A stretch of DNA of 64,000 nucleotides from the NCBI GenBank assembly GCA_948567375.1, contig OX419760.1:14818001-14882000 (forward strand), given 5' to 3'. Every line of letters starts with the position of its first letter. Positions within the stretch are counted from its first letter, which is position 1. Of the stretch, positions 1 through 10,338 are shown piece after piece. The notes under the pieces are model-generated. The model saw nothing but the letters and a program-made list of their open reading frames with translations. It was not told the origin of the DNA and made no database searches. Source of the stretch: Lunularia cruciata. Lineage: Eukaryota; Streptophyta; Marchantiopsida; Lunulariales; Lunulariaceae. The translations under genes and the position numbers were made by a program.

Positions 1-460
1 CCAATTGCATCAAAAATATCCTTTGGTGTAGGCATGGCATACCAATCAGCCTTGGTCTATTTGTTGATAGGATGGTAATCTCCACGCATCCGCCTATCTA
101 TGTAGTTACTATGCATATCCTTCTTGGTTGGCATCATTGTCACTGATGCATACTCTCCATGTGAGATCTCTACCAAAGTAGCCTCAAAAAGGTCACTACT
201 TTGGCTTTGATCAATGTCCTCTCCATATCACTATATCGATAAGGACGTTGGAAAATTGGTGTATTGCTAGTCAGCTCAATCCATATACCAAGTCCCTTCA
301 AAGCACCCAAGTCCTTCAGATTGAAGGCAAAACAACTTGCATGGCTCCTCAAGAACCTCCAAGCCCTCCGTCTTTCCTCTCCAGTAAGCTTGGGTCCAAG
401 ATTTGGCTCCTAAGTATCCTCTGTAACTATTGTACGAGTAGAAGACGTATTGACTATCTG
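1..460 (-). pseudogene. Element E reverse transcriptase, N-terminal part (partial)
   Basis: Minus-strand reading gives a linker to RT junction typical of gypsy pol. The segment from about 352 to 170 contains DLGALKGLGIWIELTSNTPI and then YRYSDMERTLI, which resembles the 'elt..tPi..rpYrys..e' entry of gypsy RTs. Leftward, after a stop, it reads GEYAS, then MPTKKD, then RRMRGDYHPINK, matching RT fingers (motif 1/2, normally 'CVDYRxLN'). The sequence leaves the window before the palm YxDD box. The role in an intact element is to copy element RNA into cDNA in virus-like particles. Stops near 169 and 460 break the frame. Confidence 0.65.
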
Positions 461-1800
461 CTACACTAGGTCCTTGGGAGCAATAATGGCATGCCCTTGA
501 CCACTAGAGGTCCCAACCTCTATGTGAAAAACTCCCTCCACTCTGGCTTCAAGCTCCACACGTCCTCTAGTTGCATCCCAAGTGGACCAAGGGTATAGTC
601 CAAGTAGCCCACGCTCACCTGGATGGACTCCAAGTAGACCACTCTCCCTAGTAGCTACTAGTTTTGTCCCTAGAATACCATGTCCACTCGGTCTATCACC
701 CCCAACATGTGCTTGAATTGTCCCTATCTGCACATGGCTCACAAGTGTACGTGTGGTGATGCCTATCAAGCGCATCCTATGCTGCTCTGCCAAGCCAAGG
801 CTCATAATCCAAGTCAAACAATTTAGGTCCATAGCCTAACCTAACACCTAATGCTTGGATGCCTTTGACACTACTGGAATAGCAATAATACCAATGCAAA
901 AACCCATCACCTACTGTCTCTTATCAGCATTGGGCTCCACCAACTACTATAATTGTGAGTCCCAAACAAGTCTAGGTCCTCCTTCTCAAAAAGCATGAGA
1001 GCTTGGGAAACTCATGAGTGTGGGAAATGCGGCTCTAGGCTATCCAACTAGGTTCACCATTGCCATAAGTGACCTATCAGCCACTACCACTATTTGAGAT
1101 TGACGCCCAATATCCAAGATATCATCAACAAGGATATGGTCAAGTTGTTGAATCCCATCATAAGCATGCTATAAAACCTCTCTAGGTAAGAGGTTTGTCC
1201 ACCAAAGATGAAGACAATGAGCTTGTGATCCCACTCTAGCTGCATCTAACAATACAGCAGGTCCCATTCAAGAATGGACCTAATGTGTACTTGCCACCAC
1301 TCTGGTGCAAGAATCACCCATCAAAGGAACATTATCCAAAAGGTAAGCTAGAGAAATGGACTAATGAACTTGGAGATGTTGTAGTATCCGTAACATCTTC
1401 CGAAACACACTAGAACAAGGATCTTGAAGACCCAAACCTTGGCCAACACCTGTATGTCCCTGACATGGCCATCCAAAAATCACCAAGTGAATAGGCCCAT
1501 GTCTCTCTAGATCATGCGCCCCCAATAAGGAAATGATTATTGGTAGGGCCTTCTAGTAACCTTTGGCTGTTGACATTGGTAATAACTCAGGATACCGATA
1601 GGCCAAGTGTGTCACATGATGTAGAGAGACTTGCCTAGCAGTCTCATCTCTCTCTACATTAAAGTAGCTTTGTACTCGTATACTTGCTTGTATTACCACA
1701 GCTAGTTCTGTGCTAATCCCACCAAACAACTCCAATAGACATATCCACTCTATTGGATACTGCCATGCAATGAGTGTGATATCCAAAGGTGTCAAAGTAA
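461..1800 (-). pseudogene. Cytosine-5 DNA methyltransferase-like domain inside gypsy polyprotein
   Basis: In the minus frame starting near 1795 the conserved C5-methyltransferase blocks occur in order. A motif-I-like SAM loop LELFGGIST lies near 1718-1735. It is followed by an acidic YFNVERDE segment (about 1645-1665). Motif IV, GWPCQGHTGVG, has its catalytic Pro-Cys-Gln codons at 1460-1468. A motif-VI-like LLDNVPL has DNV at 1328-1336, where the usual triad is ENV. A motif-VIII-like AARVGSQAH segment lies near 1200-1240. A motif IX/X-like tail VEPNAD..MGF, then AMDLNCLTWI, lies near 800-950. In intact enzymes the Cys attacks C6 of cytosine and SAM donates the methyl group. Here stops (several TAG) and loss of the Arg residues of motif VIII show decay. 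The domain lies between protease and RT of element E. The family call rests on motif order; a profile search would settle it. Confidence 0.72.
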
Positions 1801-1981
1801 TTGACTCTAGAGGCTCATCCTCACACTCATCTCTTGATGGTATGAAGGCTCCACTCCAAGCCTATTGCACCAATTGATCTGCATGTTGATGCAATGCCTC
1901 CTCTGAACTCCACAATAGAATATCCAAGGTGGATGGAACAATCCCACTCGTACTCCAAGTCCAAGTGATCTCCTCTGGTAC

Positions 1982-2520
1982 TCAAGTATCCTCTGCATGG
2001 GCGTTCCTCTCCAACAAGTCACCAGGCCAAGTAACTGCACCACTGAAAGCCAACACTGATGTTCCCATGGTTTTGGACTGTAGTGAGCCAAGATTGCCAC
2101 TACTGAAACATACTAGTAGTCGACATACCCATCTCTCACTAGACTGCCAACCTGATCTATAGGAGGTTGTCTCCTCCCAATAGTCAATACTAAAACCCAT
2201 GGGGTATAACACTTCTCCCCCAACTAGCACATCATATGACTCAACTATTGTCGCAATAGCTTGAGCTCTCACCACCAAGCTATCAATCAGGTGACCAGGC
2301 TAACCTAGACAACAAGCTCCTCACGTGTGATGTACTGTGTCAAACAACCACCTAGAGGTGTTTGGATCTGAAATGGACACCTCTCTACATCAGTCTTCCG
2401 TAACTCCAGACCAACTATTGCAGCTTTCCCCAACATAAGAGGCTACGCACCAGAGTCTAACAAGACTCTCTATGGTGTGTAGACCTTCTCTTAAGGTCCC
2501 ACCAAGCAGAAAATCCCCCT
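1982..2520 (-). pseudogene. Element E retropepsin-like protease region
   Basis: Reading the minus strand from about 2500, the segment RVLLDSGA carries an aspartic-protease active-site triad Asp-Ser-Gly, with codons at 2446-2457. It is followed by LGKAAIVGLEL and PFQIQTPLGG, a retropepsin-like flap region. Downstream, in the 2278-1982 frame, VESYDVLVGGEVLYPMGF fits the second half of a retropepsin fold ('YDVLxGxxxL'). The enzyme would cleave the gag-pol polyprotein. Frames change between the two halves and several stops interrupt it, so it is a relic. It sits between the zinc knuckles and the methyltransferase-like domain. Confidence 0.55.
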
Positions 2521-2949
2521 TTGGTTATCCAATAGGATAACACCAAGTGTGAACCACACTCTCTCAAAGGCCAGTCTAGCTGGCAACTCCTCCAGTCTAG
2601 TCGCTGCTGCCTGCCATAAGCCATTAGTCATTGAACGGATCCCATGCTCCTCAACCAAGTCAGCTCCACTATCAACCACCTCTGCTCTAGTAGTAAGAAC
2701 CGCATCATCCCTACTCTCATAAAGCATGGCAACCAACCGGAACACTAGGGTTGGGTCAACTCCCAATGTAAACATGTCACTAGCTGAAAGCAAAGGGCAC
2801 CACATAATTAGTTGAGCCGCTCCTAACATCGTGCTAGACTCAATCTGTGTAGTAACAGGTGGCTGACTAGCAGGTAGTCGATCATGCACTCCATCACCAC
2901 CTATCACACTTGCATTGGGACGTTTAGGAGCCATGGATGTCATCTGCAA
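2491..2949 (-). pseudogene. Element E gag-pro linker ORF
   Basis: A 152-residue open stretch upstream of the protease motif. It is rich in Ala, Val, Asp and Arg, with PKRPNASVIGGDGVHDRLP near its start and ESRDDAVLTTRAEVVDSGAD in the middle. The position between nucleocapsid knuckles and protease, and continuity with the same polyprotein, suggest a linker or the N-terminal extension of the protease domain. I do not recognise a named domain in it. It ends about 30 bases before the active-site motif, in a region with stops. Confidence 0.4.
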
Positions 2950-3191
2950 TGCCTCAAATAGTGTGAAAGACTAGGGAAGTCCGACTTGTCTCCCAACCTC
3001 TCTTCTTTGTGGATCCAACTCCATTGATGCTCCTCTAGGCTCTAGAGCACATATTGCACTCCTAGTCATTGCTGCAGATGCATCCACTTGTGCCACATGA
3101 AGTCCAAAGCATCTCTATCACCAACATATGAGGTGGAAGCCTTAGCACCCGAATCTAATCTCCTCTAAGCAATGGCCATACTAGCCAATCT

Positions 3192-4457
3192 CTACTCCAA
3201 CTGCTCAATCCGAGTAGCCATAGCTGTATCAAAAGTAAGGGTAGGTACCGCACACCTACTATGTGTAGATCCTCTACCACCTTGTCCTCCATGAACTGGA
3301 GCTCCTCTACTACCTGCCATAGCAGCCCTACCATTCCGTAACTCCGGATGTAGGTCAAAGCCCCGGTCACTAGTTTGACCAAATCTATGGCAATGCTCAC
3401 ACTGCCTCTGTGCTGGTTGTGATGCACCCAAGGTATTAGGTCCACTACCTTGAGTACACTTTCTCCGATGGTGAGGTCCACCACAAGTCCAACAAACAAC
3501 ATCACTACTCATTGGCTGCTATTGACCCAAAAATGAAGGTAAGGGTCCAACTCCACTAGGCCCTCCACTTGCCCCATAAGATCTGGGCTGTCCACCTTGT
3601 TCTCAAAAACCAATTGGGCGTGGTGCACTCTACTACACTCTAGAAGAAGTAACAATTGTGGATGAGGTCTCCCTACCAAATCTAGATGTCATCACTCTCT
3701 CCTCCACCATGTTGAGCTCAATATGCTCAGCCAAACCAAAGACCACTGCCAAAGTAGGCAAAGTAGCCTATAATAACATAGCATCACAAACTCTACATTG
3801 CAACTCCCTATCTGGTAACCCATACTAAAACTTGATTGCTTAGGCCTCAGTAACTCCTTGAGTGAAATTAATCAGCCGCCTCATGAGAGTGTATACCTTG
3901 CATAGGCTCACTCCAACCTTCTGTTGGAACTCTTACAAGCTCCTTAGCTTGTTAGTCCGCACTCCTTGGTAGTTCTACCTCAAACACAAGAAGAACTCCA
4001 CCATGGGGTTAAACCCTGGTACCACACCACCTCCTGTAGCGGTACCTCCACTCATAGTAGCACTATCTCCAACTAGTGCACCTCCACTAGCTTCATTAAC
4101 ACTACTCAAGCTAGAACTTGTAGGTACAGCCAATCTACTCCTAGCCACCAAACCTAAAGTGATCGAGACATAGTTTGGAGACCAATACTATCTCCATAAC
4201 TCAATCTCCTCCAAATGATCTCTCTTGAACTCATGGTAGTCATCCATTGGTGGACCTTCTAAATATTGAAACAACCCCTTCTTTGCCATGAAGAGCGTAA
4301 ACAAAGTTGTGTTCCGCATTTGCTGTAGGTCATACCAACTATCAAACTCCTGGATCAAGTCATCCAACTCAATGGTACCCATTGTACGAGAGTAACGTCT
4401 AGGGCCTTTAGAGGCCCCATAAATCTTGTCCATGTCCCACAACAACGGTGCGGACAC
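3192..4457 (-). pseudogene. Element E gag with zinc knuckles
   Basis: The gag-like reading begins with ORF 4457-4188 (MSAPLLWDMDKIYG.., then YLEGPPMDDYHEFKRDHLEE) and continues through stops to about 3520. That part includes LINFTQGVTEA and FGLAEHIELNMVEERVM, typical of retrotransposon gag capsid helices. The 3512-3192 segment holds a knuckle CWTCGGPHHRRKC and a second Cys-rich block CEHCHRFGQ, where the His and last Cys have mutated. It ends in a Gly/Arg-rich tail. Gag packages element RNA. At least two frames are needed, so the gene is broken. Confidence 0.6.
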
Positions 4458-5040
4458 ACCAAGTGCACTCTAACTAAATCAGCTCTTGTGTCAGACTCCA
4501 ACTCAGATTTAATCTCCTCCCTCATTGGGACTTGAGATTCAGGCTGATACAGAGTGCCACTTCAAGTTAACCCATTGTGTACTGCAGAGCTAACTCCTTT
4601 GGAATCCCAATAAACTTTGTTGTGATAAAGTAACCATAATTGCAACCACAAACCGGAACCACAAATTGCAACTGCAAGTACCCCACCAAGTGCCAACATC
4701 AACTAAACACCACCAAGTGCCAATAACCATGGAACACCACTCACTAATGTAACTCTAACAAAGATAACTACACTAGGGGAAAAGACAACATGTAACCTGC
4801 CATCACAACGTGCACTCTCATGGTCTGTAGGTTATCACTTCTTGCCTCACTAGAGAGAAACAAAGATAGTTTGATTGGTCACCACTTTAGCGTCACTACC
4901 GAGAGCACACCAGAACACCTACACTCAAAAGTCAGGGCACCTCACACAAACATGGTGCACAAACAAGAAGCCAAGAATGGGTGGGGTCCAATCACAAGAA
5001 ATCTAAATGAAAATGCTCCATCTCATAAAGCAACACGGGA

Positions 5041-5057
5041 CTGACTCTGCCACCATT
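5041..5057 (-). promoter_or_regulatory. Putative primer-binding site of element E
   Basis: Next to the inferred inner end of the 5' LTR the minus strand reads TGGTGGCAGAGTCAG. This is the TGG-initial form expected for a site that pairs with a tRNA 3' end (CCA). The cognate tRNA was not identified. The call depends on the LTR boundary being right. Confidence 0.4.
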
Positions 5058-6306
5058 TGGCATTTGACAAAAAAGAAGTTTATATCTAAGTTCTAAGCTA
5101 CCAGGATCACCAAGAATGGGATCAAATTGCCTCTCCTAGCCAAAGCTACAAGTGTATTGATAATATTTGCATAGTCACTAGGACAACAAGTGAAGTGGAC
5201 GAGTTGGCTATGGCACCAGTCTAGGAATAAGAGATCTAGAGATCAAACCTTGTTGCACACAATCTAGCAATATGGGTAGATTTTGCAAACCAATGACCAA
5301 GATCTACTCTAAACTAGCTAGCCTCACGCCAACAAGCTCATAGCCCTATACCTTGAAGCCTCCAAATACCAAAATTTAGCCAAATAAGGCCTTTCTTCTT
5401 GCCACTTTGAACCTCCTCCAAAATTTAGCAGAACTCCTCCAAACTTGCAAAACTCCTCCAAACTTGCAAAAGTCCTCCAAATTTGGCCAACCAGCAAAAC
5501 TCCTCAAATCTGACCGACCGCCAAATCCCCCGCTACCCCTTCACTTGAGCCAAATTGAAAACACAGGTTTCTCCAAATCATGAATTCATGAGAATAGCTT
5601 CCCAACTCCACCTTCAATTTTACTTTTTGAGCCCAACTTGCAACAAATTGGTCCTGCCTTCATCTCTTGAGCTCAAAATCACAACCACTGCTCAAAAATT
5701 GCTTCTTCTTTGCTCAAAAATTGGCCAGTACTTCTTCACACCATCCGCCTTACTGCCAAATTTGCATCAAACAATGAGCTTTTGCACACCAAGGAAAAAC
5801 TGAACTTCAATTGAGCTACCAACAATCCACTGAGCTTGGAGAAACTACCAACACTTAAAGTTCTTGCACCCAATTTCCCCTTGATTTCACTTCTTTGATG
5901 TAATTAGATTGTTTACAACTCTCAAATACACTCAACTCAGATCAATACTTGACCTGTCATTCTATAAATTGCCAACAACATGGTATTAATTATAGTCAAG
6001 CCACACCCACTCTAGCTAAGAGAATCCAGGTGACACTTGCCGACCTTTGTCCACCATAGCCAAGAACTCAAAGGCTCAACATCAGAGAAGTGAGCTCTTT
6101 GGAGCTCCACTTCAGAAGTATACCCCTGGACTTGAGCTAGGTCTGAACCCTAATGGTCCCACTGACGGCACACTCAATGGTGCAAATGATGCAAAGTGAT
6201 GGTGGGCCCCATTGTGAAGTCAATACCCCAAACATAAAATCTGACCGTCAGAAATTAATCTCTGAGAAACACTGAAATAACTCTAACTACTATCACTAGA
6301 ACTCCA
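5058..6306 (-). repeat. Putative 5' LTR of element E
   Basis: A non-coding, C/A-rich stretch to the right of the gag leader and primer-like site. On the plus strand it begins TGGCATTTGAC and can be closed at ..AACTCCA, giving TGG/CCA inverted ends. The partner LTR lies outside the window, so length (about 1.25 kb) and right edge are provisional. It contains the short tandem repeats at 5405-5520. No coding region is convincing; small open frames in it look like chance. Confidence 0.4.
5405..5520. repeat. Short tandem repeats in element E LTR
   Basis: Imperfect tandem copies of a roughly 19-base unit (aactcctccaaacttgcaa and variants) occur four to five times in this stretch. They resemble the reiterated subrepeats common in the U3 region of plant LTRs. 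The copies differ by substitutions and small indels. Confidence 0.6.
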
Positions 6307-6848
6307 ATGTCCGAGCAATCTAGATGCGACTCTACAAATGGCGTGACAAAAGTGATCTTGGGCTTCCTCCTCCAATTGCTTCATTGCCTTCCACTTCTCT
6401 TCCTCTATCATTCAAAGTAGATCATATTGTTGCTCTTTTATTTTTGTCTTCAATTTCTTTGCTAGATGCTCTAGTTGGATCAACCTTGCATTTGATACTC
6501 AAACATCATTGGATTTTGGCAGTTTTTGCTCATCCCAAATACTTACCACTTCTTTGTTTAAGGCCTTAAGTTGGTCTTCATACTTTAGTTGCTTTTGCTT
6601 CTATTCTAACCAAAGTGCTCTAGATTCTCCGTGTAGCTTCTTGATGTCATCTTTGTATTAGCTATGATCTGATTCAAGTGAAGTGTTTTGTCCTTTACCT
6701 CATGAATTTTAGGTACAAGGTCATTCACCTTCCTTGCCTCTTCCTTGTACAAGTTCCATACCTTTGCTATTTCTTCTTTTGATCAGTCTTCCTTTGCATT
6801 TGAGTGTAGATTACCTTGTGAAGTCTTTGAATCAAGGTCATGTAATAC
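6307..6848 (-). pseudogene. Element D, coiled-coil segment (left half)
   Basis: The minus strand reads as a Lys/Glu-rich, largely open, heptad-like sequence (EEIAKVWNLYKEEARKVNDL, then VPKIHEVKDKTLHLNQIIA), broken by a few stops. Its right edge is the B1 target site AATAC (6844-6848). The reading resumes beyond B1 at 35720, so this is the downstream part of the decayed D gene. Composition matches the coiled-coil end of the protein in element C. Function is unknown. Confidence 0.5.
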
Positions 6849-7244
6849 TGTAAAAGACCAAGACCAAGGAGAGAAAATGGAAGCTCACATTGGGACGCTT
6901 GAATGAGGGAAAACTCCAAATGCCTAGCATGAGCTTTGGCTTTGGTATTTATAGGTAGTATACAAAGCCCTTAAGAAGCTTCTCAAGAAGTTTCTTTGAG
7001 CTGCTTTCTTAGAGTGCAGGCCAAGTTAACTAGGAAGCTTCTCAAGAAGCTTCCTTCTAGAAGCCGCCTACTTGGCCTGCAAGCTAAGCTAGTTAGAAGC
7101 TTCTAGAAGCTACCTGTTTGGTCGCAAGTTAACTAGTTGGTCAACTAGTTTAACTAGATGCGTCTAGAATATTCTAGGCTAATTTGGCTTAGTCTCTACT
7201 TTGTTAGCCTTACTAACTACGTCGCTAAACTCCATATTGTTACA
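6849..7244 (-). repeat. B1 3' LTR
   Basis: Plus-strand view runs from TGTAAAAGACC to ATTGTTACA, so the LTR reads TGTAACAATATGGAG..CTTTTACA on the minus strand. At 396 bases it is about 30 shorter than the other B LTRs, through small deletions in the repeat region. TATTTATA at 6946-6953 is the reverse complement of the TATA box, with GAAGCTTC-type heat-shock units to its right. Confidence 0.9.
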
Positions 7245-8081
7245 TATTCCTCCACCGCTAGTTGGTGATGTCCTTGTTGCCATTGAAGCTTTAAACTCCT
7301 AGATGGCCATCTGTGCATTTTGGAGGTGAGGAAGAGGTTCCCATGTGGCATCATGAAGGAGATACCCTTTCCAAAGGACCTTGTACTCCGTATGTTATCA
7401 GCGTCCATGTTGGATGTGGCGACACGCAAGGATACGATCAACTTTGTACTCCTCATGATCATTGATATGGATAGGGGAAGGAGGAGGTTGGACGCAAGAG
7501 GAAAAAGAAGAGGGGTTAGGAACAAAAAGTTTCAACTTGGAAACATGAAAGACATGATGGATCCGCACAGGACAAGGCAAGGCAAGTTGGTAAGCAACAA
7601 GAGAGACAATTTGGGTGACATCAAAAGGTCCTATCCAATTTGGGGTAAGTTTACAAACTTGGGTATCAAGTGGGAGGGATAGATTACTAGAGGATAGCAT
7701 AACTTTGTCATTGACTTCAAAGGTGAGATCACGATGATGGTGGTCTGTATATTGTTTTTGATGATTCTGAGCAACAAGGAGGTGAGATTTGGCTTGTTGG
7801 AGAGATTTGGATATGGTGGTCAAGAAGGTTGAAGTATGAGGGACCTAAGATGGGAGAGGAGCAAGAAGAGAATCTGGGACAAGCGGATCTTGGCCAAAAT
7901 TGAGAAGAAAAGGAGAGAATCCGGTGCTTGCCTATTTAGATTGTTGTATGCAAACTCCGTAGTTGCAAGACATTCATCCCAATTAGTATGGTGAATGTTG
8001 ACAAAGGCTCCAAGCATATCTTCCGAGGTGCAATTTGCAAGTTTGGTTTGTCCATCAGTTTGAGGATGATAGGTTATGGAC
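7245..8081 (-). pseudogene. B1 integrase C-terminus and chromodomain
   Basis: Minus-strand frames 8081-7820 and 7823-7398 encode the end of a gypsy integrase. TYHPQTDGQT is the conserved segment of the catalytic core around the third acidic position. Then come NIHHTNWDECLATTEFAYNN, the QKQYTDHHHRDLTFEVNDKV barrel-like region and HHVFHVSKLK. A chromodomain follows (EEYKVDRILACRHIQHGR, with the remainder in another frame). Chromodomains steer integration to chromatin carrying particular histone marks. A stop after HGR and frame changes break it. The N-terminal integrase half has been lost at the junction with element A. Confidence 0.75.
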
Positions 8082-8772
8082 TGTAACACCCATTTGTGCA
8101 TGTGTGTGGTATTGTGATATTTAGCTTGGTATTACAAGTACTTAAGAGATATTATTTATATAGAGATAAATGATGGTTCTATATTAGTCATGGTTAGCTA
8201 AAGTTAGTCATAGCTAAGATAGAGGGGACCTTACTTTAGAGGAAGTAGAAAAGATGAGCACCACTATTTTGGACTTTAGTGTGTTGACTTGGTATTATTC
8301 CTAGGTGTTTGGCTTTGAGGAAAGAGTTGAGAACTCTTGGGCCCGCAAGCCTTTTTGTTTTGGATTCTTCTTTAGTCCAAGGATAGCCCATGTGAAGGAA
8401 TCCTTGACTTAGTGGTTGGGTCAAGATAAGACCACATGCTTAGGGGAATATGCCCATGTGAATGGATATTCCTTTCTACTTTTGACTTTACTTGACTTTT
8501 AGTCTAGTAACTTGAGTTACTACGGTAATTAGTAACTTTGGTATGTAACTATTTCACAAGTATATAAACAAGGGGTGAGGAGGTATTGATCATCCTTTCA
8601 TTTGCAACTATCTCTCTCTCATTGAGTTCTCTAGTGAGCAATGTCTTGAGTCTTGGAGTGTTCGCCTTGGTGGAGTATGATGGAGTTCGGGTTCCTTGCC
8701 TTCTTAGTCCATGGTGCGCTACCATAATAGCCATCAGAGGTTCATCCTGAGTGAGAGACAGGCCGGCTCACA
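8082..8772 (+). repeat. Element A 5' LTR
   Basis: Starts TGTAACACC and ends GGCCGGCTCACA. The right end was fixed by comparison with the solo copy at 28598-29289, which ends in the same bases. U3 contains the MYB-like dyad at 8506-8521 and the TATA box at 8561-8568. Confidence 0.93.
8506..8568 (+). promoter_or_regulatory. Element A core promoter: GTAAC dyad cluster and TATA box
   Basis: AGTAACTTGAGTTACT (8506-8521) is a perfect 7-bp dyad with a 2-base spacer. Two further GTAAC-type units follow (AGTAAC, then GTAACT) before TATATAAA at 8561-8568. GTTAC/GTAAC cores resemble sites for plant MYB factors. The same arrangement is kept in the 3' LTR, with TATA at 15692-15699. The regulator is inferred. 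Confidence 0.55.
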
Positions 8773-8795
8773 TTTTTGGTTCCGTTGCCGAGACC
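8773..8795 (+). promoter_or_regulatory. Element A primer-binding site
   Basis: Directly after the LTR the sequence TTTTTGGTTCCGTTGCCGAG resembles the TGGCGCCGTTGCCGGGGA primer site that pairs with the 3' end of tRNA-Asp in many plant Athila/Tat-type gypsy elements. It has several substitutions, so the primer assignment is tentative. Confidence 0.6.
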
Positions 8796-9631
8796 TCTCT
8801 AGAAGGCAAGATAATGTTCCGCATTCAATTCTACATTAGGCAGAAGGAGGCTATGAGAGCTCACTTGGAGAGAACATTAGGAGAAGAGAGGGCTGAACTT
8901 ATGTTAGAGAACCAAGATCCATTTGTATACCCTGTAGTTCATTATGATGTCTTTGAGGTGATTTTATACATCTTGTACACATGAGAAGAATTGGAGAGAT
9001 TGTGTGAGGTGGATTGCAGATTTTGGGGATTAAGGTGATTTTGGGCAAAATCTCAAGTTTGAGATCTGGACTTGAGATTTCTACACATGATAGTTTGGGT
9101 TATCTTTCAGTTATCACACTTGAAATTATTGTGAGAGCTTCTATGGGCACTGGGCTAGAATTTTTGAAAGTTGATAGGGTAAAGTGCTCCCGCAACTGCA
9201 TGCTCTCTGGAAAATTGTACATAGTCTACCATTTCTTCAATTTTCAGTGAATTGTCCTGAAAATTTCCAAGAAAATTCAGTGCATTGTATCCTACCTGCT
9301 GCCACAAAAATTAGAGAGAGATCGTTCTTGCGCAGGGAGAAATGAGTTTTTGAAGTGAAGGGGGTGGTTTTGAGACCAAATCTGAAATATGGGTGTTGAA
9401 TAGAAAGATGTCTAGGCCAAATGGCTTGATTAAAAGATCTGAAATTTTGCAGGAAGGAACACCCTAGAGTTTTGATCAAGTGAGAAAAATTTCAGAGGAC
9501 CATGATATAGTGGTTGGGAGATTTGAGTGACATTGTGAGGAAGGGTCAATTCTACAGAGTGTAGATCTCATGCATGAGGAGTTTGAGATCAACAAAAAGC
9601 ATGTTTGAGTGTTTAGATTCATCTTGGGAAC
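8796..9631 (+). other. Element A leader (untranslated)
   Basis: About 840 bases between primer site and first sizeable ORF. It contains no convincing gene. A short open segment near 8815-8984 ends with DPFVYPVVHYDVFE, which resembles EPFVFPRVDYSQ encoded near 10200-10245. This may be an old internal duplication. Confidence 0.5.
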
Positions 9632-10105
9632 ATGGAGGGTCATCAAGAGTGGAAATTGAGATTATGCAAGGTTCCTCAAGGGTTTGAGGTGATTTTAGGG
9701 GTGGATTTGAGGAAAAGAGAGTTTACAATAGAATTTGAAGAGAGTGTTGAGAGGATTCAAAAACCTACACCACTTGGAGGAAAGAGTGAGTCTAAGTGCT
9801 TTCTATTTGGAGAGAAGGGACATAAGGTAAGTTCATGTACATTGACCTTTGAGAGCAAGAGATTGAGGGAAAGTAGAGGCTTACTTGACTTGGGTTTGCA
9901 TGTTGGACCTTCTTCACCAAGATTAGGAGGGAGAAGATCTAAGACCAAGGAGTTGTGTGAGGTTTGTGGAGTGGAAGGACTTCCAAAAGGACATGAGTGT
10001 AGTGGAGTAAAAACACTTTTGGAGACTTTGATGAAGGATCTTGGAGAGAGCCTTAGTATAGCTACAGAAATACTACCACCTTCATCAGCTAGTTCTCAAG
10101 ATTAG
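9632..10105 (+). CDS. Extra ORF upstream of gag in element A, Cys/His motifs
   Basis: A complete 157-residue frame beginning MEGHQEWKLRLCK and ending ASSQD. It lies about 230 bases before gag, in a different frame. Two Cys-rich patches are visible. CFLFGEKGHKVSSC (around residues 50-63) looks like a CCHC knuckle whose second Cys is Phe. CEVCGVEGLPKGHEC (around residues 110-124) keeps Cys-x2-Cys and His-x-Cys spacing. No transmembrane segment is seen. Standard gypsy elements have no ORF here. It might be an accessory nucleic-acid-binding protein, a duplicated nucleocapsid relic, or captured host sequence. I do not recognise the family. Confidence 0.5.
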   Translation: MEGHQEWKLRLCKVPQGFEVILGVDLRKREFTIEFEESVERIQKPTPLGGKSESKCFLFGEKGHKVSSCTLTFESKRLRESRGLLDLGLHVGPSSPRLGGRRSKTKELCEVCGVEGLPKGHECSGVKTLLETLMKDLGESLSIATEILPPSSASSQD

Positions 10106-10338
10106 TGATGGAGATAATCTTTCAACTTATGGATAAACTATCCATGAGAGTTAGATTAATATGCACTCTAGGATTTGATGTTGCTATGGAAATCTTGGAG
10201 CAACCTGAACCTTTTGTGTTCCCTAGAGTGGATTATTCTCAGATGGTATAAGTCATGTATATACTTTATTAGTAATAGAGTGAGAGAAAAAAAAAGATTA
10301 AAAAAAATTGAGAGAAAGAAAGATAGTGAGAGGTTAAG

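Larger units (their letters stand above)
1..6306 (-). mobile_element. Element E: Ty3/gypsy retrotransposon with embedded DNA methyltransferase (partial)
   Basis: A minus-strand LTR retrotransposon that runs off the left edge. Reading from right to left it shows a putative 5' LTR, a primer-binding-like site, gag, zinc knuckles, a retropepsin motif, a cytosine-5 methyltransferase-like domain and the start of an RT. Many in-frame stops show that this copy is dead. The order gag-PR-methyltransferase-RT differs from ordinary plant gypsy elements, in which PR is followed directly by RT. The right boundary is inferred from TG..CA ends and the change of sequence type at about 6307. Its target-site duplication cannot be tested because the left end lies outside the window. 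It appears to interrupt element D, whose coiled-coil part begins just to its right. Confidence 0.7.

Noticed and set aside
3155-3505. 116-residue minus frame overlapping the E zinc knuckles
   Set aside because: It overlaps the CCHC frame in another phase and shows no motif; treated as a shadow.
5555-5803. 82-residue plus frame in the E LTR
   Set aside because: It lies in reiterated non-coding LTR sequence and is opposite to the direction of the element.
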